Positions 8,222 through 16,397 of a stretch of 64,000 nucleotides of DNA are shown here, piece by piece. A model generated the notes under the pieces. It did not search any database. It worked only from the letters and a program-made list of their open reading frames with translations, and was not told the origin of the DNA. The first letter of the stretch is position 1. Each line of letters opens with the position of its first letter. The stretch comes from Roseihalotalea indica (GTDB lineage Bacteria > Bacteroidota > Bacteroidia > Cytophagales > Cyclobacteriaceae): contig NZ_JAINFL010000004.1 in NCBI RefSeq assembly GCF_022458895.1, positions 372,001-436,000 of the forward strand, read 5' to 3'. The position numbers were made by a program, and so were the translations under genes.

Positions 8222-9721
8222 TTATTCGGGAGGCAAGCAGGCAAATCGTTGTCGGATATTGACTCCCTGTTTTTTAAGTGCGCTTAATTTGATAAAGTAG
8301 AGAACTGAGGCTAACAGCATGACGATCAGCCAGATAGGAGTAGAATGATAATACCAGGCTTCAGCCTCGCTACTAAGATCTTTCCAGGTATGGATCGTTA
8401 AGAAAACGATTAACAGTAATGTGCCCGACCAGCCCAGAATCTGCTGAACCTTGCGGTTTCTGATCACTTTAATCTCACCGGCCAGCGTTGGGTTAATACG
8501 AGGCAGCGTGATGAGCGTAATGCACATCAGCAGGAAATTAACCATCATGGAAGTTACCATAATATCAATCCCCAGAAAGAAATCCCCGGCAAAGTGACTA
8601 CCCAGAATACCTACCGATGCCATACCACCGCTGATCAGCAAAGCCACGTGGGGCGTATGCCAGACCGAATGCACCACGGCAATCCCTTTCGGAAAAATAC
8701 CATCCTCCGCCCAGGCAAACATCAGGCGGGACACCGAGAGCAGCATGGCGGGAAGATCATTAATCAGGGCAATAGCAGCCCCCGCCACGATAGCAACCGC
8801 CAACCCGGCCGGGAGCACATATCGCAGCAGACCGGGAGCACTGATGTCGCGGGTCATGGCTTCTTCGGCGACGAATGTCCAGGGAATGGTATGATAGACC
8901 GAGGCGGTAAACAGAAAGTAAAAGCTACCCACCACTGTAATCGCCAGAGCAATGGCCAAGGGCAGATTACGGGAAGGGTTACGCGCCTCGCCCCCAGCCT
9001 GAGCGATGGAATCAAACCCGATAAAGCTGGAGAATAATACAGCCGATGCCGCCAGAAAGGTAGGCAAACTAAAACTGGTTTCACCCACCGGCTGGTGAAC
9101 CCGGCCTTCCTGCGCCAGCAACCCGGCGGCAAAATCTTGTTGATTGAAGACAAGCCCCGCTACAATAACGATAGCCCCTAGCCCAAACATCAGAAACATG
9201 AGAGGAATCAACGTACGCTCGTAGAATTGAGCGCCGCGAATGTTGACCAGTACAAATGTCCACAACAACAGCAAAGCCACACTAACCCGCACCCAACCCG
9301 TATCCAGAACTTCGGCCACCTCCGCCCATTCCATCCCCAAAGCAATATCCCGCAGGAACGGAACGATCACGTAGGAAACCACTCCGATAACAATAGAAAG
9401 GCCAAACCATTGAGAAAAGCTGGCGACAAAGCCCAGATACGGATGCAGACCTCGGCTGGCATAAAGATAACTACCACCAGCCCGCGGCATGGCCGAAGCC
9501 AGAATGCTATAGGCAAAAGCCGCCAGAATGGCCGGAATAGCCGCCAGCAGAAAGGCCGGAAGTACATAAGGCCCGATACCTGGTACATTCCGCTGGATCA
9601 TGAAAGGCACTACATTGATAGAAGCCCCGAGCATGGAGCAGATGCCCGTAGCGGCAAGTCCAAGTAAACCCAGCCGTCTGACCAGTCCGGTAGGTGATGA
9701 AGTAGCGGGTGCGTCAATCAT
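8222..9721 (-). CDS. APC-family amino-acid permease
   Basis: 499 residues, about 12 predicted membrane helices, starting with the L-A-A-T-G-I-C-S-M-L-G-A-S-I-N helix 1 region that corresponds to the substrate-binding G-x-G-I-F-type break of the APC superfamily. The segment P-R-A-G-G-S-Y-L-Y-A-S-R-G-L (about 90-103) and the F-S-S-F-I-G-F-D-S-I-A-Q-A-G-G-E-A-R-N-P helix/loop (about 231-250) are classic family signatures. It is an inner-membrane secondary transporter, probably of amino acids or amines, driven by ion gradient. It is the upstream gene of the pair with the aldo/keto reductase-Rid fusion, 10 bp apart. Confidence 0.9.
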   Translation of the reverse strand: MIDAPATSSPTGLVRRLGLLGLAATGICSMLGASINVVPFMIQRNVPGIGPYVLPAFLLAAIPAILAAFAYSILASAMPRAGGSYLYASRGLHPYLGFVASFSQWFGLSIVIGVVSYVIVPFLRDIALGMEWAEVAEVLDTGWVRVSVALLLLWTFVLVNIRGAQFYERTLIPLMFLMFGLGAIVIVAGLVFNQQDFAAGLLAQEGRVHQPVGETSFSLPTFLAASAVLFSSFIGFDSIAQAGGEARNPSRNLPLAIALAITVVGSFYFLFTASVYHTIPWTFVAEEAMTRDISAPGLLRYVLPAGLAVAIVAGAAIALINDLPAMLLSVSRLMFAWAEDGIFPKGIAVVHSVWHTPHVALLISGGMASVGILGSHFAGDFFLGIDIMVTSMMVNFLLMCITLITLPRINPTLAGEIKVIRNRKVQQILGWSGTLLLIVFLTIHTWKDLSSEAEAWYYHSTPIWLIVMLLASVLYFIKLSALKKQGVNIRQRFACLPPE

Positions 9722-10038
9722 AGAAGATGCGAAAATGCATTTTTTCAGCCACTTACGCTACTGTAAACCTGATTTCAGTCAGTTTTAGGGTATCATCAGT
9801 ACATAATGAGCATTTTCACTACCCGAGCATCAAGGATGAATAATACTAATTGAAAATTCAAGATGCGTATCATACTGTCTATCATCGTTTTGCTGGGTTT
9901 GTGATATGCAATAGACTTTATTACGTTTGGTTTAGTAAGCAAAAATGAAAGTAAAATCATAGTGCTTGTTGTGCTCAGAGTTCTCTTCGAGCGGCCGGCG
10001 CCCGGTAACTCTGAGCGAGATGAATGTAGGAATTTGTT
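9722..10038. other. Intergenic region, 317 bp
   Basis: No gene seen. It contains one copy of the 42-bp CTCAGAG hairpin repeat (9974-10015), located 24 bp past the stop of the PHP-hydrolase gene. The rest is AT-rich sequence expected to hold the promoter of the permease gene. Confidence 0.6.
9974..10015. repeat. 42-bp hairpin repeat, copy A
   Basis: Arms CTCAGAGTT and AACTCTGAG are perfect 9-bp complements; the middle is GC-rich and contains CCGG-CGC-CCGG, a second small hairpin. The same 42 bases recur at 12301-12342 with one change. It lies just 3' of the PHP-hydrolase gene. Confidence 0.85.
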
Positions 10039-12126
10039 CTACTCAAGCCATACCATCTGGGTAAAAGCTCCGTTGGTCGCGGCATCCCAAACTTCCAATC
10101 GTACCCATTTACGGTTTTTAAGTGTCACCGGAAAGGTGAAGGTTTTCTCGCCAAAGGCCGGAGTATCTTGTAAGTCAATCGTTTCGCGGTACACCTGCTG
10201 TCCGTCGCCGGAAATAATTTCGGCAAACTGTAACGGGAAGGTCCAGCGGATGTCTACTTCTACGGTAGCCTCTCCGCTTCTATCCAATGCTAAGGTCTCA
10301 CCGGAAGTGCTTCCGTTCACGGTAAAGCGGGGTAGCAGGATTTCTCCGGTGGTTACGAAGAACTTTCCCTGTTGCATGGCATCCAGTACGGGTTGCCAAC
10401 CATCGGTAAATTCGGGCAGCTCTTCCATTTGCAGGTAGTTAACGTTCATGTGTCCGTACAGCTCATAATCTGGCTCAATCTTAAATAAATCAGCCTCGGC
10501 GATAACATGCTTTTTCTCTCCCCAATTTGCCATATCATCCATCACATCCAGTACCCGTTTCCCCAGCCGAGGCTGAGATAAGTCGGCGGGCATGGCCTTC
10601 CAGGCTGCACCAAAAAAACGATCGGAATGAAAAAAATCTTCTTCCTGATACTCGTCAGGAAATCCCGTGGAGCCTTTGATTCTCGCATGAGCCGTCCAGG
10701 CTAAGCCTTTTTCGTCTTCCAGCAGTTGAAGCATGTCTTCGGCACTGCCGATCCGGTAAACCGTTCCGTACTGCGGGTGTTCTTCCCGGTAGGGCATATC
10801 CTGCTCCCGGGACATCACCCAATAAACAGGCTCAGGGAAAATATTCATCCAGTGGCCACCCAGAAAGTTATTAGGTTCCTCGCCCGGTAGCAGTAGAAAA
10901 TCACCGGTAGAGAGGCGTTCACACTCTTCAAACAGCAGCTTGAGTTCGGAAAACCGTTTGATCTCCGGCCCCCGGGGACTGCCCGGCCCATGAAACTCAC
11001 CCAGGTGTACAATATTCACTCCGATGTTACGGAACGCTTTCACGAAGCCGGGAATATCCGGCAGGGGTTTATGAGTGAGTACATCATCAGTGTGCTCGGT
11101 ATGAAAGTGGCTGGACATGGTGTAGTAGCCAGAAAGCGACTCGTAAGAATCGCTGTGCGTGAATTTCTTGACCTCCTCCAGCACTTTACCGTCTTTTTCA
11201 GTACTAAGCAGGCAAAAGAAACTCAGCCGCTGCTGCGTACTGGGCGGAGCGTTGAACCAGGGTACCCAGCGCCGGTCACCCAAAGGCTCGTGCCGGATGC
11301 CGATGCCAAACCCGGGCAGCATACTCCGGTAGTCGTTACCAAACCAGGTGTGCTGCAGGTTATAAGCATTGTCCAGCGGATAAAAATACTGATGGGGTGA
11401 TGGAAAGACTGCCATACTGCCTTTATCACTCTGACCGATAATGGTCCGGTACTTGACCGCCACTGCTTGACTTTTGGCCTGATCACTAACAATCGTATCC
11501 TGTAAGTAGCCCTCAGGATTAGCCCACCACACCTTTTCCCAGGGTGACTGTTGTGCAACCATACCGGCATCGTACAGAATAGCCAGAGAGTCCTGCTCGG
11601 AACTCACCACCGCTTCCACTTTCATGAGCGGACTGCCGTTGAACAGCGTGAATTCCAGTGCTCCCGAAAAGGGACCGGCTTCGGCACCATCTACTACGAT
11701 GTGAGTGCGAGCGCCCTCGCTAGTGACGGTCACACTTTGTTTGCTTAACTGTAGTTGGTGAGTCTCATGGGGTAAGTGGGCCGGGTTGTCAAAGAAGATC
11801 ACCCAACCATCTCGTTTGGCAAGGTCTCTTTTGCCGATCGTAAGAAGAAAAGCAGGCTCCAGATTGGCGGCCACTTCCTGAAAGTTCTGATCCCTGGTTA
11901 GCTGAATGCTTTTCAGCAGAGGATTTTCGGAATGCAGATCGACAAGCAGTCGTCCCTGCTCGGTTTCACCAGTCGGCCAGATCACATCCAGCACGCTGTC
12001 TTTCAGGGTAGCGGTGGCTTCTCCTTTCTGATCAAAATCCGACAGATCAACCGGAATCTGAGCGTAAGTCAAAATACTGAGCAGCAGGAATGCCAGAAGC
12101 AGGCCTGTAATTTTTATGTTTGCCAT
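10039..12126 (-). CDS. Exported CehA/McbA-like PHP-domain metallohydrolase
   Basis: 695 residues with a signal peptide (hydrophobic about 6-22, cleavage near Y-A-Q). Residues about 25-325 are beta-rich and resemble a carbohydrate-handling or accessory domain. The C-terminal part begins with H340-F-H342-T-E-H345, the HxH metal motif of PHP/CehA-type hydrolases. It continues with further His/Glu candidates at G-E377-F-H379, G-E-E-P (about 415-418), G-G-H-W (about 423-426) and T-A-H-A. The family includes carbaryl hydrolase CehA, but most members are exported enzymes of unknown substrate that travel with sugar genes. Here it is the last gene of a minus-strand block with GH2 and GH127-like enzymes, from which it is separated by two hairpin repeats. 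Confidence 0.75.
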   Translation of the reverse strand: MANIKITGLLLAFLLLSILTYAQIPVDLSDFDQKGEATATLKDSVLDVIWPTGETEQGRLLVDLHSENPLLKSIQLTRDQNFQEVAANLEPAFLLTIGKRDLAKRDGWVIFFDNPAHLPHETHQLQLSKQSVTVTSEGARTHIVVDGAEAGPFSGALEFTLFNGSPLMKVEAVVSSEQDSLAILYDAGMVAQQSPWEKVWWANPEGYLQDTIVSDQAKSQAVAVKYRTIIGQSDKGSMAVFPSPHQYFYPLDNAYNLQHTWFGNDYRSMLPGFGIGIRHEPLGDRRWVPWFNAPPSTQQRLSFFCLLSTEKDGKVLEEVKKFTHSDSYESLSGYYTMSSHFHTEHTDDVLTHKPLPDIPGFVKAFRNIGVNIVHLGEFHGPGSPRGPEIKRFSELKLLFEECERLSTGDFLLLPGEEPNNFLGGHWMNIFPEPVYWVMSREQDMPYREEHPQYGTVYRIGSAEDMLQLLEDEKGLAWTAHARIKGSTGFPDEYQEEDFFHSDRFFGAAWKAMPADLSQPRLGKRVLDVMDDMANWGEKKHVIAEADLFKIEPDYELYGHMNVNYLQMEELPEFTDGWQPVLDAMQQGKFFVTTGEILLPRFTVNGSTSGETLALDRSGEATVEVDIRWTFPLQFAEIISGDGQQVYRETIDLQDTPAFGEKTFTFPVTLKNRKWVRLEVWDAATNGAFTQMVWLE

Positions 12127-12187
12127 AGTTATCCAGCGTTTGCTGTTGGTTGTTGTAATATTAAGCTAAGAAGAAATTTCTGTGTTG

Positions 12188-12215
12188 CTCAGAGTCCTCT
12201 GCGAGTGACTCTGAG
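12188..12215. repeat. Short hairpin repeat, copy C (28 bp)
   Basis: Arms CTCAGAGTC and GACTCTGAG are perfect 9-bp complements around CTCTGCGAGT. It is a shortened relative of the 42-bp repeat copies A and B, keeping the CTCAGAG arms but lacking the GC-rich core. Confidence 0.75.
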
Positions 12216-12300
12216 CAGGAATAATCTTCGAGCTGCTTACCCAGAATATTTTTATTTCCTACTATTACTTGAGGCTATCAGAAAGATTTACCTCACAGGT

Positions 12301-12342
12301 CTCAGAGTTCTCTTCGAGCGGCCGGCGCCCGGTAATTCTGAG
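12301..12342. repeat. 42-bp hairpin repeat, copy B
   Basis: Identical to copy A (9974-10015) except AAC to AAT in the right arm. That change turns one stem pair into a G-U wobble, so the hairpin would still form in RNA read from this strand. It lies 3' of the GH2 gene (whose stop is at 12414). Confidence 0.85.
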
Positions 12343-12413
12343 TAGGTGGTGGGGAGCGAGAATAAAGATAAATTAGAGGATGAGAGACTTAATAGTCCCT
12401 CACCCCGGTTCAG

Positions 12414-14267
12414 TTATTTTCCCGCCGCGCTCGTATTATTCTGATAAAGTTTCTGGTGCAGTTGCTTGAGTTTCGCCTCATCAAATTTGATGACTTTGCG
12501 GTCGTAGGTCATGAGGCCGTTGGTTTCTACCTCTACATCGGTGGTTTGGGTGTAGATAGCGGCGGAAAGCCCTTTGTCCAGCAAGGGTAACAGGTCATCC
12601 ATAAGCTTCTGGTAGCGAGCCATGAGTTCGTCCTGGTTTTTAAAGCTTTGGTAGCCCCAATTGTCTTTCTCCTGCCAGGTGTGGCCATCTTCCGGTAACC
12701 CCAGCCCACCAAACTCACCTAATACAATCACGCGGGTTTTGCCAAACAGGTCGGGTCGCGGCATGGCCGGGTCGGGATAGTTATGCAGGTCCATGATGTG
12801 GCCTACTTCAAAGAAGTTTCCTCCGCTGGCACTGTTGATCAGGCGGGAAGGGTCATACTCCATGGTCCAGTTGGTGATCTCTTCGGTCTTGAACTGCCCC
12901 CAGGCTTCGTTGAAGGGTACCCACACCACGATGGAAGGAAAGTTATGAAAGTCGTCCATGATGGCTTTCCACTCGGTGCGGTAAATCTCTTCGGATTCTG
13001 CGGTACGTTCCCGTTCGGTACCGGGTCCGATCACGCCGGGGCGCTGGTTCCACTGATTGCCCATGTCTCCGCTGGGCATATCCTGCCATACCAGCATGCC
13101 TACGCTATCGCAGTAGTAGTACCAGCGGGCGGGCTCTACCTTCACGTGCTTGCGAATCATGTTAAAGCCCATCTCCTGGGTTTTGGTGATGTCGAATAAC
13201 AGAGCCTCGTCGGTCGGTGCAGTATACAGACCATCGGGCCACCAACCCTGATCCAGCGGGCCGTACTGAAAATAAGGTTCGCCATTGAGCAGCATCCGCT
13301 GAATACCATTCTCATCTGCTTCCATGCTGATCTTGCGCATAGCCGAGTAGGTTGCTACCTGATCAATCACTTTTCCGTTGCGAAGCAGCGCCACCTCCAT
13401 GTTGTACAAATGAGGATTTTCCGGGCTCCACAATGTTGGGTTCTCTATGGATAGGGTTGCTTCTTCGCTGGCCCCTACGGTTTCTTCGGCTACGGTATTG
13501 CCACCATCCATTACCCGTACCCGGATTTGATCGCTACCCTGCCCGTTTTCAACCATGGCACTCACGGTGAACGCCTGTTCATCCAGGTTAGGAGTATTTT
13601 TGGTGGCCGCTATGTAGGACTGAGGCACGCCCTCCAGCCATACGGTTTGCCAGATGCCGGTCACCGGAGTGTACCAGATACCGTGGGGATCTTTGATTTG
13701 TTTGCCCCGAGGCTGCGGACCATCGCTGGTGGGGTCCCATACGCTGATGACCAGTTCCTGCTCGCCTCTTCCGCTGAGGGCATCCGTAATATCAAAGGAA
13801 AAAGGATCGTACCCGCCTTTGTGCGAGCCAACTTCTTCGCCATTCACAAATACATGGGCTTCCCAGTCTACCGCGCCAAAGTGAAGCAGCACCTTGTCCC
13901 GGCGCATTGCTCGAGGCACCGTAAACGTAGTCTTGTACCACAAGGTATTATCCTCGCCCACTTCCTTCGCCACTCCCGAGAGGGCCGATTCAATGGCAAA
14001 TGGCACTAGAATCTGCCCTTCAAACTCGCTGGGCTGGCTGTCGTCTTTGCCGGTGATGGTATAATCCCACAGGCCATTGAGGTTTTGCCAGTTATTGTCC
14101 CGCTTCATTTGCGGACGGGGGTACTCGGGCAAAGTATTTTCCGGGTCAACATCTTCGGCCCAGGGCGTCAGGATCTTGTCGTCGACCACCTGCCAGGAGG
14201 CTTGCTGCGCTCGCAGCATCAGGGCGCTCAGTAAAAAAAAGGTTGTGAGTAATAAAAATCGGTTCAT
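12414..14267 (-). CDS. Glycoside hydrolase family 2 (beta-galactosidase/glucuronidase type)
   Basis: 617 residues with a Sec signal peptide (about 1-21, ending A-Q-Q). It has the GH2 order: jelly-roll sugar-binding domain (about 55-215, N-L-N-G-L-W-D-Y-T and the D-V/F-V-N-G-E-E-V-G segment), immunoglobulin-like domain (about 220-320), then a TIM barrel. The acid/base is Glu454 in P-F-N-E-A-W-G. The nucleophile is most likely Glu518 in V-L-G-E-F-G-G. It should remove a terminal beta-linked galactose, glucuronic acid, mannose or related sugar in the periplasm. At 617 residues it is shorter than LacZ and lacks the long C-terminal domains. It follows the GH127-like gene on the same strand. Confidence 0.9.
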   Translation of the reverse strand: MNRFLLLTTFFLLSALMLRAQQASWQVVDDKILTPWAEDVDPENTLPEYPRPQMKRDNNWQNLNGLWDYTITGKDDSQPSEFEGQILVPFAIESALSGVAKEVGEDNTLWYKTTFTVPRAMRRDKVLLHFGAVDWEAHVFVNGEEVGSHKGGYDPFSFDITDALSGRGEQELVISVWDPTSDGPQPRGKQIKDPHGIWYTPVTGIWQTVWLEGVPQSYIAATKNTPNLDEQAFTVSAMVENGQGSDQIRVRVMDGGNTVAEETVGASEEATLSIENPTLWSPENPHLYNMEVALLRNGKVIDQVATYSAMRKISMEADENGIQRMLLNGEPYFQYGPLDQGWWPDGLYTAPTDEALLFDITKTQEMGFNMIRKHVKVEPARWYYYCDSVGMLVWQDMPSGDMGNQWNQRPGVIGPGTERERTAESEEIYRTEWKAIMDDFHNFPSIVVWVPFNEAWGQFKTEEITNWTMEYDPSRLINSASGGNFFEVGHIMDLHNYPDPAMPRPDLFGKTRVIVLGEFGGLGLPEDGHTWQEKDNWGYQSFKNQDELMARYQKLMDDLLPLLDKGLSAAIYTQTTDVEVETNGLMTYDRKVIKFDEAKLKQLHQKLYQNNTSAAGK

Positions 14268-14280
14268 GAGAAAAATTAAT

Positions 14281-14346
14281 GAGTGAATTGGTGAATGATA
14301 GAATGTGTGATTGTATGAATGAGTGAATATTGAATTGGTGAATATA
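14281..14346. repeat. Degenerate GTGAATGA-type microsatellite
   Basis: The spacer between the GH2 and GH127-like genes is built of loosely repeated GTGAAT / GAATGA / GTGATT words, for example GAGTGAATTGGTGAATGA. It is low-complexity sequence with no coding sense, similar in style to 244-320. Confidence 0.55.
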
Positions 14347-14351
14347 GTATT

Positions 14352-16397
14352 TTAGGGTACCAGGGGGAAGGCCACTACGCGGATTTTGGTGCAGCCGAAG
14401 GGTACCAGGGTAATTTGTTCGATTTCTTCCGCCACCTCTCCCCGATAGGTATTGGAGCGGTCGGAAACGGGAATGTGGGCTACGTCATTGACCCGTTTCC
14501 ATTCGGGAATTTTCCTGGCCGGGGCCGTAATCTCAATGGGTGCATTCGCCAGATTCCAGACAAAATCATCGGTTACTTCGGATACTTCCTTCACTTCCAG
14601 GTGCTCCGTTGGGTTTTCCATGACCTCTTTGAGTAAGCCATAGTTCCAGTCGTCTTCCGGGAAGATGCTGAAATAGTCGCCTTCTTCTTCGTCGTGCCCC
14701 TTTTCCCAGCGTTCGTTCAGCTTCAGCGCATACACCAGCGGGCCCCGTTCTACCGAGCGGGAATTTCTGCCCCAGTTGGATGTTCTCACCGCCATTGGCA
14801 GCTGTAAGGTTACCTGATCACCATCCTGCCAGGTTTGTTCGAGCGTTACTATTTCTCCGCCTTTCTCCCGCTGCACTTCTTCGCCGTTGATAGAGATGAT
14901 CGCTTCTTCACACCAGGCGGGGATACGCAGTTGCCAGGGAAAGCTCACACTCGCTGAGGTATTGAGCGTAAAGCGGATTTCATCTTCAAACGGATAATTG
15001 GTTTCCTCCCGGATCGTCACTTCCGTAGCGTCCTCTCCTACTGTCGCGGTCACTTCGTTTGGGCTGTACTCCAACGCGGCTAATCCGCCATCGGGCGTGC
15101 CGTACCAGAGGTGAGTCGTGAACTTCGTCCAGCTTTGGTGCATGTTGGCCAGGCAGCAGGTATAGCCGCTCCGCATGCCGAATACATTATTCATTTCCCG
15201 CGAAAAGGGTAAAGAGAAGTCAAACACTCCCCGATCCACCTTCACCTGATTGGCGATCTGGAAATATTGCTTGGCATTGTAATCATCGGTGGTTTGGGCG
15301 GGAAGCACATTGAAGGTCATGCGCTCCAATGCATCCATGTAAAAAGGATCGCCGGTAATGGAAATGATCTTTTCCAGAGAATACATCGACTCGACCACCG
15401 CACAAAGCTCTACCCCTTGTACCGGATCGTTGCCGTGCAGGTCTTCATCGCCTGAGAATATTCCCATGGGCAGTCCGTGCAGGGTCATCAGATCGGTGAA
15501 GCCGGTTTTCAGATGGTCCAGGTACTGCTGATCGTGGGTGCGTTGGTAATTGATGGCGGGAGATTTCAGGGCCATCCCTACGTTTACCGCATGACGACGC
15601 ATCCATTCGTCTCCGTTCTGCTGGGCCGCTGCCCAGATCACCCAATCGCGGTTTCCGAACCATTCACTCCAGGCGTAGGACTGTTCTTCGATCAGGCCAG
15701 CCAGCTCCAGTAAAGATTCGTCATTCGTATGCTGATACAGCCATTGGGCCATCATCACATTATCCGCTCCGCGAGATTTGGCCCACTCCGTCCAGGTACC
15801 GATGGGGCATTGTTCCAGGCTGGCTTTCTGGTAGGCGAAGTATTTGGTCATGAAGTTAATAACCCGCTCGTCATTCGTAGCCTCGTAGTACTGCTGGAGT
15901 ACCTTGAGCATGACCATTTTGGGCCACCAGTCTTCGCCCTCACCGCAATTATCGGTAGTAATTTCAGTACCCTGTTCCCGTTCGGCTTTGGTAATGGGGC
16001 CGAAGTAGCCGGAAGGGCGTTGGTTCTCCAGCGTCCAGTTGATGTATTGAAGCACTTTATCCTTAAGCCTGGCATCGTCCAAAAGGTAGGCTAGCGGCAC
16101 GGCACCGTCCAGCCAGTAGGGAGTTTCTTCCCAGCCGTCGCCTTGTCCGCCCAGCCAGCCATTATCCTCGGCGATTTTGGCATGCACTTCATCCAGATGA
16201 CCGGTGGTTCCGTCCCGCATAATTTCCAGTTGATGCTTCAGCCAGCCAACGGGTTTGATGGCCCCTAACGGAAGTTCATCGTATACGGGTTTGACAAAGG
16301 ATGAAGGGCTGCTCTTACCCTGAGCCTGAAGTGAATAACTGGTTAGTGATATAATTCCTAAGCTAAAAAAAGTTGCCAGTAGCAATTGCCTACTCAT
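14352..16397 (-). CDS. GH127-like (DUF1680) beta-L-arabinofuranosidase family enzyme
   Basis: 681 residues with a signal peptide (about 1-25, ending L-Q-A-Q). It has the alpha/alpha barrel of the DUF1680/GH127 group (E-E-T-P-Y-W-L-D-G about 90-98, E-N-Q-R-P-S-G-Y-F-G-P about 124-134). The metal-thiol centre of this family is visible: Glu330-Leu-Cys332 and Cys414-Cys415 in S-G-Y-T-C-C-L-A-N. In HypBA1 the matching Glu-x-Cys and Cys-Cys bind zinc, and the first cysteine of the pair is the nucleophile. Members release beta-L-arabinofuranose or, in some marine PULs, 3,6-anhydrogalactose. Its ATG overlaps the stop of the upstream GtaA-like gene by 8 bp, implying translational coupling. Confidence 0.87.
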   Translation of the reverse strand: MSRQLLLATFFSLGIISLTSYSLQAQGKSSPSSFVKPVYDELPLGAIKPVGWLKHQLEIMRDGTTGHLDEVHAKIAEDNGWLGGQGDGWEETPYWLDGAVPLAYLLDDARLKDKVLQYINWTLENQRPSGYFGPITKAEREQGTEITTDNCGEGEDWWPKMVMLKVLQQYYEATNDERVINFMTKYFAYQKASLEQCPIGTWTEWAKSRGADNVMMAQWLYQHTNDESLLELAGLIEEQSYAWSEWFGNRDWVIWAAAQQNGDEWMRRHAVNVGMALKSPAINYQRTHDQQYLDHLKTGFTDLMTLHGLPMGIFSGDEDLHGNDPVQGVELCAVVESMYSLEKIISITGDPFYMDALERMTFNVLPAQTTDDYNAKQYFQIANQVKVDRGVFDFSLPFSREMNNVFGMRSGYTCCLANMHQSWTKFTTHLWYGTPDGGLAALEYSPNEVTATVGEDATEVTIREETNYPFEDEIRFTLNTSASVSFPWQLRIPAWCEEAIISINGEEVQREKGGEIVTLEQTWQDGDQVTLQLPMAVRTSNWGRNSRSVERGPLVYALKLNERWEKGHDEEEGDYFSIFPEDDWNYGLLKEVMENPTEHLEVKEVSEVTDDFVWNLANAPIEITAPARKIPEWKRVNDVAHIPVSDRSNTYRGEVAEEIEQITLVPFGCTKIRVVAFPLVP

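Noticed and set aside
8212..8244. Upstream ATG at 8244 as start of the aldo/keto reductase-Rid gene
   Set aside because: It would overlap the permease gene by 23 bp and adds residues unlike any AKR start; the ATG at 8211 gives the natural N-terminus.
9962..10438. Frames at 9962 and 11932 sharing the peptide V-L-F-E-R-P-A-P-G-N-S-E
   Set aside because: The shared peptide is only the translation of the 42-bp hairpin repeat; both frames run antisense to the PHP-hydrolase gene.
9974..12342. Repeated CTCAGAG units considered as a CRISPR-like array
   Set aside because: The copies are kilobases apart, differ in length, carry no regular spacers and have no cas genes nearby.
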